Source: Diplonema japonicum (lineage: Eukaryota > Euglenozoa > Diplonemea > Diplonemida > Diplonemidae). Taken from it: a stretch of DNA of 64,000 nucleotides. The position numbers and the translations under genes were made by a program. Numbering within the stretch: position 1 is the stretch's first letter; each line of letters opens with the position of its first letter. The stretch spans positions 1 through 64,000 of the forward strand of contig OZ025648.1 in the NCBI GenBank assembly GCA_964019335.1, in the 5' to 3' direction. The notes beneath the pieces were generated by a model. That model had not been told where the DNA came from and made no database searches. It was given only the letters and a program-made list of their open reading frames with translations. Positions 46,892 to 58,900 of this stretch are shown in pieces.

Positions 46892-49800
46892 CTAGGCAAG
46901 CCCTAGCTCAGATGACACCAAACGAAGCACTGTTCGCAGTGCCTCCGTCAGCTCTTCATCGTGGCATGTCACAAACTCGGTAAGAACGGGGAAAAGGCGT
47001 ACGGAAAGGCCACGAGGGCCGTATGCTGCAGGGCACGTAGTGCGGAGGGAGGGGGGGTCTCGCATAGTGTCGAACAGCACAGGGGGAAACTCGCTTCTGG
47101 CAAGCCTTCCAAACACTGACAGAACCTCATCATGTCTGTGCTGGGGAAGAGGACACCTGCCTTGTGACTTGTAGTCAGTCAGGTACAGCTTGAGGATTTC
47201 TTTGCACCTGAGTGCGACGACAGGCATGGCAGCACGTCCTATTTGGATCCCAACATCTCCGTCAGCTTCGCACATGCCGAACATGATCTGCATCGCCGTT
47301 TCTAGAGACAGTGAAGTGAAGTACGCATATAACATACCTGACAAAAGCCTCTTTGTCTGTTGTCTGCTGCACCAGCAGATGCTCTCGATGATCTCTTGCT
47401 GCACATTAGCCACCTTGTGGCGCACAGTACATGGCAGCAACACTGTGTTCACGAAGGACAACACTTCCATGTCGCAGCCCTCAGCATGGTCTTGCTGAGG
47501 ATGCTCCGCATACGCTTGCGAAGGTGGCGCGGCTTGTACGGCTTTTGAATGGGTAACTTGATATCGTGAAGCATACCATCAATTAAGAGATACCCCTTCA
47601 ACATCGCGACTATCTTCTGCCACATGGCTTCCGTAGCTGCAAGATATGCTGCTATGTTTTGGGCATACCAAGGTCCTCCGTTTTGAAAGTATCAAGTGCC
47701 GCCTGGAAAATGCTTGGCATGACTTCAACTGCTATTTTCCACATCTCATATTTCCGAGGCATGAAGTGCCTTGTAAGCAGAATGGATCCAACCGCCTTTA
47801 GAAATGTATATGAAAACCCCTTGAGCATACCCGCACAATGGTGTCGAACGTATTCCTTTTCACATCGTCCTGCAGATCAGTGCTGCAGAACACATCCCTT
47901 AAGATACCAAGCACCCGCTCACACATCTGTGCTTCACCGTGCACCAACAGCTTAGGGATAGACTCAGGGTCTGCTGAACAACTCCTGAGAAGGTCAGATG
48001 AGGGAAGGAAGGAGCACAACAGTGCAACAAGCCTTGTCTTGAGTATGATGTCATTCGTGGGTACAGGCTGGACCTTGATGCACTTCAAAACACTCTGCTG
48101 CAGTTTCGAAGGAAATGCCACTGTATCATAGGCAGCTTTTGACTTCATCAGCTTTTCAAGGAGGGCCAGAACCTTATCTCCTTGCTTTTCCATGTACTCT
48201 CGCAATCTGATGTTGTTCTGCTGGTATGCCATTCCGCACAAGTCGGCCAAGCCTTCGGCCAAGGTGCTCATAACAACTGTGATCAGAGGGGACCCATCAC
48301 CACTTGTGTCTGCAATCCTCTCCCAAGTGCTCCATGCCACCTCCCACAGCATAACGGCGTGCTCCTCCTTCGCAGTGTTTGAAATGTCTACCAAAAGGAA
48401 CTGAAGGGACTTCAGTCCAACAGTTGCCACTTCCTCCGTGGAGTGAAGGCTGGCGTTGGCAAGGTGAACTGCCATCCTGTTCAACACCTCACTAAACCTC
48501 GTGACGCACGTCGATATCACAGGATAGAAGACTCTTATCAGTCGCGACACGCCGTCTAGCACAGTGCAGCGTGTCTCGTACCTGTGTGCGGTGGTTATAA
48601 CCTGCTTTTTGACATACCATTGCTTTGCTGCAGTGTTCCTGGAATGGTGCATGATCAGTCCTTTTTGCGACTGGAGCTCTTGGTTTAATCCCTGTAAGGT
48701 ATACTATGAAGGATGATGAAAGCACACCTGCTGTTCTGCGGCCAACGCCGCAGAGTGAACGTTGTCTAGCACCTTGAGCAGCACGTCCCAGAATAAAGTG
48801 TTCCAGCAAGGTGAAGGAAGACCATTGCCGTGAGTGACAAGGGCTGTGAATAGCGTCTTCATAGCACTGTGGCGCACCTCCGGCCGTGCATCAGAGGCTG
48901 CGTCACGCAGCTGGACAAAGAGCGAGTTCCAGTGAGTGGGAGATGCATGTGAGGGGTGAGAGGAACAGAAGTCAGCAATGGACAGGGTCTGCTGTATTGC
49001 CGACAGGTTGGTGTTGGTCTTATCGGGAATAGCAGTCTGCTGCGAGAACTGCCCGACACACGCAATCAACGCCTGCAGGCCGTCGTGGTCAAGGATGGGC
49101 ATGAAGTCAGAGCACACCAAGACTACCGACTTGAACCCGATGGGCACCTCGGCACCTGTCTGGCTGCTTGAAGACAGGATCGATAGAATCAACCTCCAGC
49201 TGGCAGGTACGAGCTCTTGCCCTGCCCGCTGCATGACCGTGAAGATCAAGTTAAGGCACCCAACAGCTACATCAGGCTTCCCGCTGCTGCGCATAGCACG
49301 CAACACGGCAATGACCTTCGGTTGCATTTCCCAGAACTGATCAGAAGGCGACTCGTCCAGCCAGGATGGTCTTTCCAGAGTAGATGTCGATCTTTGCCTG
49401 TTACCATTGGGCGCTAAAGGTACTGCTGGTGATAAAGGAGGTGACACAACAGGCTGGCGGTACTTCTGCAAGTAGGATAAGATGGTCTGCGAGGCTGCAT
49501 CGACACTTGCCTTCCGTATAGCTTCATTGTCAGATTCCTTCACAAGCCACTCAAAGTGCTCTTGCAATAAGTCCCAGAACACCTGCAACCTCAGCACGTT
49601 CACAACAGCAATGTCGGCAAGCCTCTGGATGGCAAATGATGAAAACACCCCACGCGAACTAGGCGACACAGATTGAGAAGACGTTACCATTTCCGACGAC
49701 AGCCTGCAGAGCGCATGCACCATCGTCAGGAGGGCGTTGTCGTCAAAGTACTTCGTGCCTTCGAAGATCTTCGACAGCAAGCTGCGGATAAGTGCTACCT

Positions 49801-51565
49801 CTGCCTGTTGTTTGATTTATTGCAAGTACTGGGTAGTACCTGTTCGTTGCTGCTGCTTGATAGCAGGATATCAAGCTGCTGGAAGTTCGTCAACAGCAAG
49901 TACCAGCTTGAGTCCAGAACGCCCCCCAGCCCGTTAGCGACGTCGAACAGTACGCGGAGCACCTATCAAGCTCAGTAGAAAAGCAAGACATACCTGCATG
50001 TTCTTCGGCGTTAAGACTCCCTGCTGCGGAAGCGTGTACTTATTCATTGCAGCAATGAAGGAGTCGCGTGCCTTCGCTAGGCCTGCCTTACCGCATGCAT
50101 GCGTGAACTGCTTGAAACAGCGCAGCGTCTCTTCAATAGTCTCTTCGTCTTGACTATTCTCCAGCAGCAAAGTGCATGCAGCGAGCATCTGCTGCCATAT
50201 CGAACTCAGCATGTGCTTAGCAATGTCTTGTTCCCCGATCTCTTCTTCTACATTGTTGTCCACCTCTGCAACGGTAAGGGGCCTGCCCTCCAGTTCTACT
50301 AGCTTGCTAAGAGACTTGCACACGGCAACGATGGTGTCGACCGCCCACACGATGGGCTCACCAGGCTTGATAAGTATCTCTTCATCACTCTTAATGGCAA
50401 GAAGCTTGTGCAGCGTTATCCTCTCACCATTCATGCTAATACTTGCAAAGAGAGCAGGCGGCGCCTTCTTGAAGACGTTGCACACTGCGGTGATGAGCTG
50501 CTGGAAAAGGTTCAGCTGCTTACTGTTGTTGTCAAACCGCATAAACAGCTTTTTCAAGTAATAATAATTCTCTCCGAACTCCCGCCAGCACGTCAGAATA
50601 ACCACTCTGTGCCAAGCAGGGACATCGGGGAACTCCACCGCCTTGATCATCAGGTTGATGAACAGCTCCTGTTGCTTCACAAGGTCGAAAGGGAAGTGCT
50701 GCAACATCACTGTGACTATGCGGTAAATCCTCACTAGCTGCGGGAGGTCGTTAGCCGATTGCATCAACTGTGCCAAGACGAGCGAAAGATCCTCCTTAAT
50801 GAACGTGACGAAGCATGGGATTCCAGCTATGACCTTTGAGTGGTCTTTTACGACACTATAGAGAAGCTCCAGTATGAAGATGCGGGGTACCTCGCCCTGC
50901 AGCTTAATGTAAGATCCCGTCTCGCCTGAGAGCACAGTGCACAGGTCTTTACATAGCAGATTTGCACCCTTGCATGACTTCTCGATATCGTCCTTTTCCT
51001 TTTTAGAAGCCAGCTTGTCAAACAATGCAGTGGTGACCTGACTCAGGGTTGCTGCTGCTGTTGATTGCACGGTGTAATTGCGTTGCTGGTGTAACGAGAA
51101 GCACAAGTTGAAGACAACGGGCATCTGGGCAAGGGATAGCTCGTAGCCACCACTGCTGCTGAACAGGGCCATGATGCACTGCAGGACCTTGAGGTGGATC
51201 GACTCGTCTGCCGCATCACGTAGTTTGGAGAGAGATGTCACGATGTTGGGGATGGCACTTAAAAGCACCAACTCATGTGATGCAAGCTTTTGCAGTGCCC
51301 CTAGAGCCAACGTTACCAACCCTTTGCTCTTGCAGTCGCATGCGATCAAGAGCGGCCGCCACACCTCCTCCAGCGCTTTAAGCAAGTCTAACTCCGACTC
51401 TTTTACATCATCCAAATTACCTAACTTCGACACTGCCCTCTCACAGGCTTCTTTCAATGGGGGGTGCTTCTTCCTCGCCTCTGTCCCGAGCAGCTTCAGC
51501 TCTGGCACCAACAAGGCCTGAAAAAGGCCGATCACAACCTCAGCATTTCGTGGAGAGGCACTCAT
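46892..51565 (-). CDS. MON2 homologue, Arf-GEF-related Golgi/endosome scaffold
   Basis: Eight introns (49963-49993, 49805-49839, 48692-48727, 48582-48617, 47796-47830, 47637-47668, 47542-47576, 47303-47338) give 1,465 residues, near the usual MON2 size. The N-terminal DCB-like and HUS-like helical regions and the signature LGGVLDSSWYLLL are present. So is the late motif MHHSRNTAAKQWYETRCTVLDGVSR, which is split by an intron within KQW. There is no Sec7 catalytic domain, as in MON2 and unlike BIG/GBF. It would act with Dopey and a phospholipid flippase in endosome-to-Golgi recycling; those partners are not in the window. The 36-nt intron at 47303 is in frame and hidden. Confidence 0.85.
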
Positions 51566-51630
51566 CTTATTAACATTTCATAAGTGCCTGTGAAAGGTAA
51601 GCATCAGAACCCTAATAACGGTCTATTTCA

Positions 51631-51870
51631 TCATGGTGTAATTTTAATATCAGGGCTCAGACTCTTCGCTGCGGCGGTGGCGTCGGAAGCTGAGGCCTCT
51701 GCGGGTAGTGTTGTGTTCTTTGCAGGGATATCTGTATTCGTTAAATGGGGACTACTGTGGACATTAGAGCCGATGTTTCCAGACAGGCTGCCGTATCTGG
51801 ACAGGCCGAGGTGGTGGTTGGGGTTCCCAGTGAGCCCTACCGCTGCGGAAGCAGGATCCCAGACGCCCAT
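51631..51870 (-). CDS. Small orphan protein, 79 residues
   Basis: A short intronless ORF from ATG 51870 to a TGA at 51631. A strong pyrimidine tract and AG lie 14 bases before the ATG, in the 59-bp gap after the ARP6 stop. The sequence (MGVWDPASAAVGLTGNP...) is Gly/Ser/Asn-rich, then Ala-rich, with no signal peptide, membrane helix or known domain. Its own acceptor and its exact fit between two neighbours argue that it is real; length and lack of homology keep confidence modest. The frame is open upstream to 51948, but that ATG would overlap the ARP6 gene. Confidence 0.55.
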   Translation of the reverse strand: MGVWDPASAAVGLTGNPNHHLGLSRYGSLSGNIGSNVHSSPHLTNTDIPAKNTTLPAEASASDATAAAKSLSPDIKITP

Positions 51871-51883
51871 GTCGTAGTGTAAC

Positions 51884-51930
51884 CTTGAAATGCTTGAACA
51901 AAGTTGATGGAAAGAAGAAAGAAAAAGTGT
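51884..51930 (-). other. Predicted spliced-leader acceptor of the 79-residue gene
   Basis: Immediately after the ARP6 stop the minus strand reads ACACTTTTTCTTTCTTCTTTCC, then TTTGTTCAAGCATTTCAAG with AG at 51884-51885. The ATG at 51870 follows. The whole intergenic interval is taken up by this tract. Confidence 0.55.
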
Positions 51931-53192
51931 CATGGAAACCCCTCCCACATCTCCTCAACGAGCTTCTTCTGCTTTTGCTTAGGCACCGACCACTTCGAGG
52001 CGGCGATAGCAGGAGGGAGGAACGAAGACTTCACAGCTGCTTCCCCGGCGAGCACCGGGAACAACGATATGTCATCAGCAGAGCCTGCAGGGTGCCGTAT
52101 GGTGACAGGAACATGTGATGGTGCATCTTGCCTCAAGGTCTTCAGCACTCTCTCTTTCAAACCTGGGAACTGGATCGATGCTCCAGACAAAATGACATTC
52201 CCCCATAACGCCGGTTGTGCCACCTCAGGGCAGGCCTTGATGCTTGCCATGACCGCTTCACATATGCCACCTTGCCCCGCCTTGCCTCCTGCGCTGCCGA
52301 TGTTTGGTGTCAGAAATAGCTCTGGTGAGGTGAATGCTTCGTTCATTACCCTGATACACTGCCCGGTGTTCTGCTTAAGCATTTCTTTTAGTTTTTCTTC
52401 GGGCACCACGGAGCCTCGGGCATCGTAGGCATCATAGTCTGGCATGCAGTAAACGGTCTTTCTTCTTTTCTTTGCCGCGTGCAACTCCGTCGCGAAGTCC
52501 TCCGAGACATACCCCAGCCTCTCCTTCAGCGCATCGATGACGTAGAACTCAGTCTCCAGGTAGGGGCAACGCTTGGCGATGGCCAGCTGGATGTTGGCTG
52601 TGATGGTGTGCCCGCCAACATCGACCCTACGGTATCCGTTCTTACAGACGGAACCTCCCACGAACGGGACAATGTGTGTTGCAGCTGCACCGATGTCAAC
52701 GACGACACCAGTCATAGGAGGTGACTGCTCTAGGGGGTACTCTCCCTTTTCCGTCACAACAGCCATGTTCTTTCCTTTGGAAAGATACTGATTGAGTAGC
52801 GTCAGCAACTGCGGGATGACAACGGTTACCTCGCTGAACTTGAAGTACTCCAAAGCCAACGATACCAACCCATGCAACGCCTCCGACGTCGCCAGGGGTG
52901 GTGCTGTGACCACCAGCTTTCCGCCTTTGTCGCTGTCTGTGATAATGCGCTCCCAAATCTCAGCCTGCAACGGAATATCCACACAAAACCCCTTCAACAG
53001 CGGTCTGTACCACACTGTCTTCGCGTACCCTCCCTTTCGAAAGTTCTCGTCTATCTCGTAATGTCTGAGCCGCGTATCTTCGTTCTTTTTCTTTTTTACA
53101 ACAATGGCATTCTCACCAAGCCTGCTCCGACCGCCGCTTTTATGGATCTTCAACTTGAATCCATTGTCGATGATCACCCACTTCGGTGTCAT
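51930..53192 (-). CDS. Actin-related protein ARP6, SWR1-type remodeller subunit
   Basis: An intronless gene for 420 residues. The start MTPKWVIIDNGF contains the actin-fold phosphate-1 strand. WYRPLLKGFCVDI, VVVDIGAAATHIVPF (phosphate 2), YRRVDVGGHTIT and LGYVSEDFATEL match ARP6 rather than conventional actin. ILSGASIQFPGLKERV is the adenosine loop. Phosphate loop 1 lacks the usual DNGSG pattern, as is normal for nuclear ARPs. ARP6 with ARP4/actin and Swc proteins deposits H2A.Z. A basic insert (AAKKRRKTV) may serve nuclear import or DNA contact. A GTATG at the YVSED codons has no usable acceptor, and that sequence is conserved, so it is exonic. Confidence 0.85.
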   Translation of the reverse strand: MTPKWVIIDNGFKLKIHKSGGRSRLGENAIVVKKKKNEDTRLRHYEIDENFRKGGYAKTVWYRPLLKGFCVDIPLQAEIWERIITDSDKGGKLVVTAPPLATSEALHGLVSLALEYFKFSEVTVVIPQLLTLLNQYLSKGKNMAVVTEKGEYPLEQSPPMTGVVVDIGAAATHIVPFVGGSVCKNGYRRVDVGGHTITANIQLAIAKRCPYLETEFYVIDALKERLGYVSEDFATELHAAKKRRKTVYCMPDYDAYDARGSVVPEEKLKEMLKQNTGQCIRVMNEAFTSPELFLTPNIGSAGGKAGQGGICEAVMASIKACPEVAQPALWGNVILSGASIQFPGLKERVLKTLRQDAPSHVPVTIRHPAGSADDISLFPVLAGEAAVKSSFLPPAIAASKWSVPKQKQKKLVEEMWEGFP

Positions 53193-53336
53193 GCCCTGCG
53201 ATAGTTAACGAGGGATAAGGGGAAGCTAACATTCATTCTATTTTCTACTTAGAGAAAAATGTATGGAAAAAAAAGAAATACCCCGAAACGTGGCCAGGAA
53301 TTTAGAATGAAAAATGCCTGGGACATCTCTTTGATC

Positions 53337-55011
53337 TCACTTGATCATCTTCTGTGCTGCTTTTGCAATATCAAGGTCGCCGACCTTTGTGCAAACATCT
53401 GATATGTTCTGGAGTGACTGGGCAGTTGCGAGCCGAACATTAGCTTTCTGGAATTTTTTATTTAAATCTATTCTTCTTTTCCCTGAAATTCAAAATTATT
53501 TCACAAACCATGTTGTCAAAAAGTGCAGTGGCAAATAAGTGCCATTTGTCGGAGGCAGTTTGAACTTTGAATGTACAGAGCTCAGTTAGGTGCTGTGCAA
53601 TAAAATATGAATTTAAATCACTGCATACTATATAAGTATCGCTGTTAGCGTTGATGTTCTCCTCGCTCATGGTCGAGTAGACGTTGAGGGCGGCGGAGCT
53701 GTCCTTGAGGAGTAGATGCATTTTCATTAAAATGTTGCAACAATTAACGTCGGGGAGGAGGTCTTTTGATGCCATGTCGTTGATGACGAGAGATGAAGCT
53801 GCCACGTCGCCTGTGTGCATGCACACCTCAAGAAGCGACAACAAGGTGAACTTATCGGCTACCAAACCCGCTTCGCGAGCTTCTCGGTACAACACCATCG
53901 CCGACTCCACGCTGTTGTAAGACTTGATACAAAAGTAAATGCACACCTTTTCGCACTTTTGATCGCTGTGTTGTAGGTCACGAGGTCGGGCTTCACCTTG
54001 TCCTCGACCATGATCTGCAGCAGGTTGCGCGCCCCCTCCTCGTTCTTCATCGTCGCGAAGCAGTTCATCACCACATTGTAGTTGATCACGTTCCCCTTCA
54101 ACCCATTCTGGCGCATCTTCGCCCACACCTCCTGCATATTCTTGAAGTCACCCTTCTTTGCAAACCCCGACATTGCCATCGTGTACGCCTTCGTGTTGGG
54201 GCTTTCTAAAGATTCAAGCAGCTGCAGACCGAAGTCCGGCCTGTTCACTCTGGCTGCAAGGCCAATAGCCTGTGATGCATTGCACGTGGCAGTTGGACAC
54301 ATACCTCAACTTTCTCCGTAAAGCCCATAGAGGGTAGGCAGTCTTTTATACCAGCGACAATAACCGCCCCGAGGTCCTTGTACAACGACATACTACCGCT
54401 TTTGAAACGTGACGCGAGCTTGTGATACTCTGTCACTGCTACTGGCGGTTTGTTGAAGGCTTTTTCATTAGACTTGGTGGCCACCTGTAAGTAGTAAGGT
54501 GCATTGAAGCACATACCCGCGGGGTGATTCCTTGGTAACGCACATCTCCCTTTCTTGTGGAGTCCTCATCTTTCTTGTCTGCGGACGCTTGCACGGGTGG
54601 CGTCTGCTGGGACTGGGACTGAGATTTAGGTTGGGGCTGCGGCTGAGACCGGGGCTGGCGAGACTGGGGCTTCGGTTGGGACTGGGGCTGCGGCTGAGAC
54701 TGGGGCTGGCGAGATTGGGCTGATTGTCCCATCGGTGGCCCATTATACCTCGGTGCCTTCGTTTCGTTCACGTAATCGTCTTCAGCAAACCAATTCCGCG
54801 GCAGTTGTGAGTTGTGTTTGTTCTTCTTATGATGCGGGTTCCTGTGTGATATGTTTCCCCATCCTGCGTTTGCGCTTGTTGCCATGGGCTGCGCCATCTC
54901 ATCATTCTTCTCCCGGTACGCAGGAGGCATGGGCTGGTCACTCAGTAGTGACATAGTACATAATCTTAGTTGAGCCGCAGGGGCGGCCTGCTTCAAGCCT
55001 CGCACAATCAT
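53337..55011 (-). CDS. PPR protein, probably mitochondrial
   Basis: Five introns (54485-54516, 54270-54304, 53912-53946, 53593-53628, 53448-53508) give 491 residues. The last is 61 nt, the longest in the window. ATG 55011 begins an Arg/Lys/Ala-rich leader (MIVRGLKQAAPAAQLRLC) that could target mitochondria. A Gln/Pro/Ser low-complexity stretch (nt about 54590-54725) follows. At least six pentatricopeptide repeats then run to the end, for instance NTKAYTMAMSGFAKKGDF, NVINYNVVMNCFATMKNE, DLVTYNTAIKSAK and DVNCCNILMKMHLLL. It would bind organellar RNA; no catalytic SMR or DYW domain is visible. The final exon ends KAAQKMIK. Confidence 0.8.
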
Positions 55012-55067
55012 CTTGCCAACCCTGTGGTACGGTGCGTGGAGAACTACGGGAAAAACTATCAACAGTA

Positions 55068-55787
55068 TTACAGATCTACAGGTCTGTGCCATTGCTTGCG
55101 ATCTTCGTTGGCGTACCACAAATCGCCTTGCTCGGATTCGATCTCCGTCCACCCAGCGGGAAGGGGAGTGGAGAAAACTGTGTTTCTTGTGGGTGGGAGA
55201 TAGGAAATACCTGGAGGCGGTTCTGGCCCATAACTGGCAACAAGACGTTCTATCATCGGTTCTTCCTGGTTTACGAAGAGTTTCAATGTGGGGACCACGC
55301 TTGGGAGCTTAGAAGGGTTGTAGTGGCAATAGAACGAATGAAGGCGGTCGCGGTAGTAGGTGAATGCAGCAGGCTCTGACAGGGAAGATATGCACGTCGG
55401 TGGTGGTGATGTAGATGCCGATGTACTTCGCGAAGGGCACTCTGTAGATACTGACATACTACGTGAGGGGCACCTGATGGGGGGCATTGCCCTGCGCCGC
55501 ATCCATGCCTTCATCATCTCCCTTTGCTTCGACTGCGCTGCCCACGCCTGCCACCGATGCATCGCGTTGCTCCGTATCAATACACACGATCTCCCAAGAA
55601 GCTCCTTCACCTTCTGGTTTATCACAACCCATTTCATCCACTTCACAACATGCCTGTAACTCACGCCTCGATCGCTCTCTTTTTGCATCTTCGCCACCTT
55701 TTTACGGCACTGCCTTGTGAACCTAAATATTTCCTGTGCCTCCTTCATGGAGTGCCCTATGGGCGTGCACCCCTGGCACACAGACAT
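55068..55787 (-). CDS. YNPxK-YGPEP and WW-domain protein
   Basis: A 239-residue product as read, or 228 if a probable in-frame intron (55178-55210, GTATTT...ACACAG, 33 nt) is removed. The N-terminal half is basic with two Trp-centred units (VVKWMKWVVINQK; MHRWQAWAAQSKQ) like those of the coiled-coil and YGPEP proteins. A Ser/Thr/Pro linker contains a short tandem duplication (CPSRSMSVSTE / CPSRSTSAST). One full repeat unit follows (FYCHYNPSKL...LVASYGPEP), then a C-terminal WW domain (LPAGWTEIESEQGDLWYAN) ending six residues before the stop. It combines modules found separately in the 37-46 kb genes. Confidence 0.75.
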   Translation of the reverse strand: MSVCQGCTPIGHSMKEAQEIFRFTRQCRKKVAKMQKESDRGVSYRHVVKWMKWVVINQKVKELLGRSCVLIRSNAMHRWQAWAAQSKQREMMKAWMRRRAMPPIRCPSRSMSVSTECPSRSTSASTSPPPTCISSLSEPAAFTYYRDRLHSFYCHYNPSKLPSVVPTLKLFVNQEEPMIERLVASYGPEPPPGISYLPPTRNTVFSTPLPAGWTEIESEQGDLWYANEDRKQWHRPVDL

Positions 55788-55919
55788 TTTACCTCATTCT
55801 GATTGTTTAACGAGAAATAGCAACTAACCGAAGAAAGCAATTGTTGTACGGACAATCTTTGGTCTAACAAAAGGCGTCAAATGCCGTGTTTTCTAACAAC
55901 ATGAAAGGAATACAGTACT

Positions 55920-58900
55920 CTATGAAACGCTCCAGCAGAAGATGCAGCGGTCGATGTTGCCGATGGAGAGAAGGGTGCTGCTGCTGGGGGTCAACACGAT
56001 CTTCGAGACAGCAGCAGAGTGCCCGCGGAAGACACGCTTTGACTTGGATGCCGCTGGCAGGGGGAAGGTGGAGTAAATAAGTTTGCCGTGCACGTCGGAG
56101 GCAATCATGATGCTCTTCGTGGCACTGGCAGCAAGGGAAGACACCTCAGAGGCGTTCGTGTAGGCTGCAGGGTCCCACAGCCCCATAGTACACCACCCCA
56201 GAGGACTGGTCCAGTTGCTGTACAGCATGTCTCTGAACTGATGTGGGTGTACGATGTGCGCTCCGCTGCTTGTAAAGTGCAGCAGCTCATTTGAAGTAGT
56301 GGACACCTGAAGCACTGATGAGTCTACAGACCAATCGATTGACTTCACAGCACCATGATGCGCCCTGCACACACCCACCTTGCAAAACCCTTCAGACACC
56401 TTAAAAAGGTCTACGCATGACGACCTAAACCCCACAGCCAACATGTCCCCGCAAGGGCTATACTCGAGTACCTGTTAATTTCATAAGGCATTCTTTGGAC
56501 ATACCGTCACATCGGCAGCCTCTGGCTTTTCTTGTTTCTTGTCAACAGGACAGTCTTCGACCACCTCCAAGGGGTCGATGCTGTCCTCGTCTATCTCTAT
56601 TTTTTGTTGGATGGTGCTGTGGATGCTGTCTTCCGTAAGGGACGAACAAAACACCTCAAAACAGCCACTGGAGTAGCCCACCGCGATGTACTTCCCATCA
56701 GGAGAGTAACTCAGTGTGCGGACGCGGCCTCTCACCGACACCTCTTTCACAAACTGCTTTGTGTCGTACCGCCAGACGCGAACAGTTCTGTCGTCCGAGC
56801 CAGTCACGAAGAACGGATCCCTGCAAAAAATGAACATTTGACTAACTACACTACATACGTCGGATGTGCTGCTAGCGCCCGGAACTCACCCACCTTGTTA
56901 TGACTGGAGCTTAAGACCTTCGTAATGGGTGTCCTAGTCGTGCTTACCTGAATGTGTAAGTAGTAATGTGTCATGTGATGAGTATACCTCAATAAGCTTA
57001 TTCGTGGTTGTGCCTAAGAAGAGCGTGTCAGCTGTGCCGGTTACCATAGAAGCAACGCCACCGATGCTCTCCAGGTCACGCCCCTGAGCCTCGTCACTAT
57101 TGAGACACACTTCAGTGCCGATGGGGGAGTCCTTCGCGAGCGGGATGCACTTAGATAGAACGATGCCCACCTCGGTCCTCACCCATATCTTGACAACGCT
57201 GTCTCTGCCCGATGTGGCCACCTGGTTCGCGTCGCTGAGACCAGTCGCAGACAGCACAGGCCCTTTGTGCGCTTCCTTCGTGGACGAAGTGAGCTTCAAA
57301 ATCCCATCGATGCTTGTGCCAAACGTCAACAGGCTCCCTTCAGAGGTACCTACGAGCAGCTTGTCAGCAAAGTAGTGATGGCAGAGTATGCTCTGAGTGT
57401 CACCTTTCTTACCGTAAATAGCTAGCTTCCCCCCTAGCGTGGTCGACACATTCCATTTCCTTAAGTGGTTGGCCCCGTAAGTGATGAGCGTCTTGTCCTC
57501 GTAGGGGCTGAAGGCGATACCCTTAATCTGCCCACTGTCCTTTCCGGTGGGGGCTGTGCACACTATCTGTTCTTTGAGCCAATCCCAAATGGTGAGCGTG
57601 TTCTGCGAGTCGGATGAAACAGTACCCAGAAGGCCCCCTTTGCTGAAGCACATGAGCAGTACTCCCTTGCCTGCGTTGCAGGGGATCGTCCTGTACGGCT
57701 TCCTTACATCGTTGGAGTCCCACACCACTAGCTGGGGCTTAGACGCAGACAGCGAAGATGTTGCAAACACATGGCGCCTAGCGGGGTGCTGTGCGAGGCA
57801 CACAATGTCATCGTTGTGGTGTGCGAAGAACCTCTGTTCTTCCCCGTGCAGCGACTGCAGCACCACAAGGCCAGAAACGCAGTACACGAGGTCCTTCTTC
57901 GTCACTGCTAGGTTGTTGCTTACAATAGTTTCCGTCCCTCGTATCCCGCCTTTGTAGCCGTAGATGTGCTTTAGAGAAAGCTTCAGTTGCCTTTCGCACT
58001 TTGCAGCTGGGACCTCTGAGGGCTGGTACATCTTGCTTCGCATCCAAGCTGGCTGCTTAATAGGCGCCACAGTGCCTTGAGTGCCTGCTGCAGTCTCCAT
58101 GTTCTCTTTTTCCCTTTTCCTCTCTGCTACCGCTTTCAGGAGACCCGCAGAACGGCTCCTCTGTATTGGCCGTTCCTTTTCCTCGTGCACCTTGGTAGGG
58201 CGGACCCTTGTTGGGCCCACGGATGACCTTGTTTTCTTCAGGCTTGAGGCGAGGTTGGGTACAAGGGGAGACAGGGCCTTGCCTGGTGTCTGGTGGTCCT
58301 TACCAACGGTAGACAAGCTGGATGTAAGCTTTTCCGAGAGAGAATCAAGCGCGACAGACAACTTGCTGATGTCACTACCTAGGTTGGCGAGGGTGGGGGC
58401 TAAGGCACGCGGGCAGGATGCGGGAAGTGCGTCTGCTACGGTGTTCACGGAGTTGATGAGAGATGAGCAGGCGGAGGCGACGGTGTCGAAGGGGAGGTGC
58501 GCCGGATCGTGTTTGGGTGAGGCGAGGGGTGTGTTGGGGACACTGTGCAGCACAGGGAAATTGGTGCTAGTAAGGGACCCCCATTTACCGAAAGGCGTTG
58601 CGGGGTCAGCATGGATAGAGGTCTCTGTGGGTGTGCTGTTGGCGGTGGTGGACCTTGAGTTGCACGCTGACGACGCGGAGAAGATAACCTTTGGGTTCCC
58701 GATGGTGGGGTGCCGCCCGAGATCCTCACGTATCAAGAGCTCCGTGACCATAGGGCAGCTGGCCATGCTGTCGTGCACCACAGCGTGCACTTCGATAAGC
58801 TTCCCGATGCACAGTTCATCATTGTGGAAGGATTCCAAGGCAGTATCACCAAGGGTCATCTTCAGGCACACACTGGTGTCGCTCAGGATCAAGAACACCG

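Noticed and set aside
52465-52515. GTATG in ARP6 as a donor
   Set aside because: It encodes the conserved YVSEDF segment and has no suitable acceptor.
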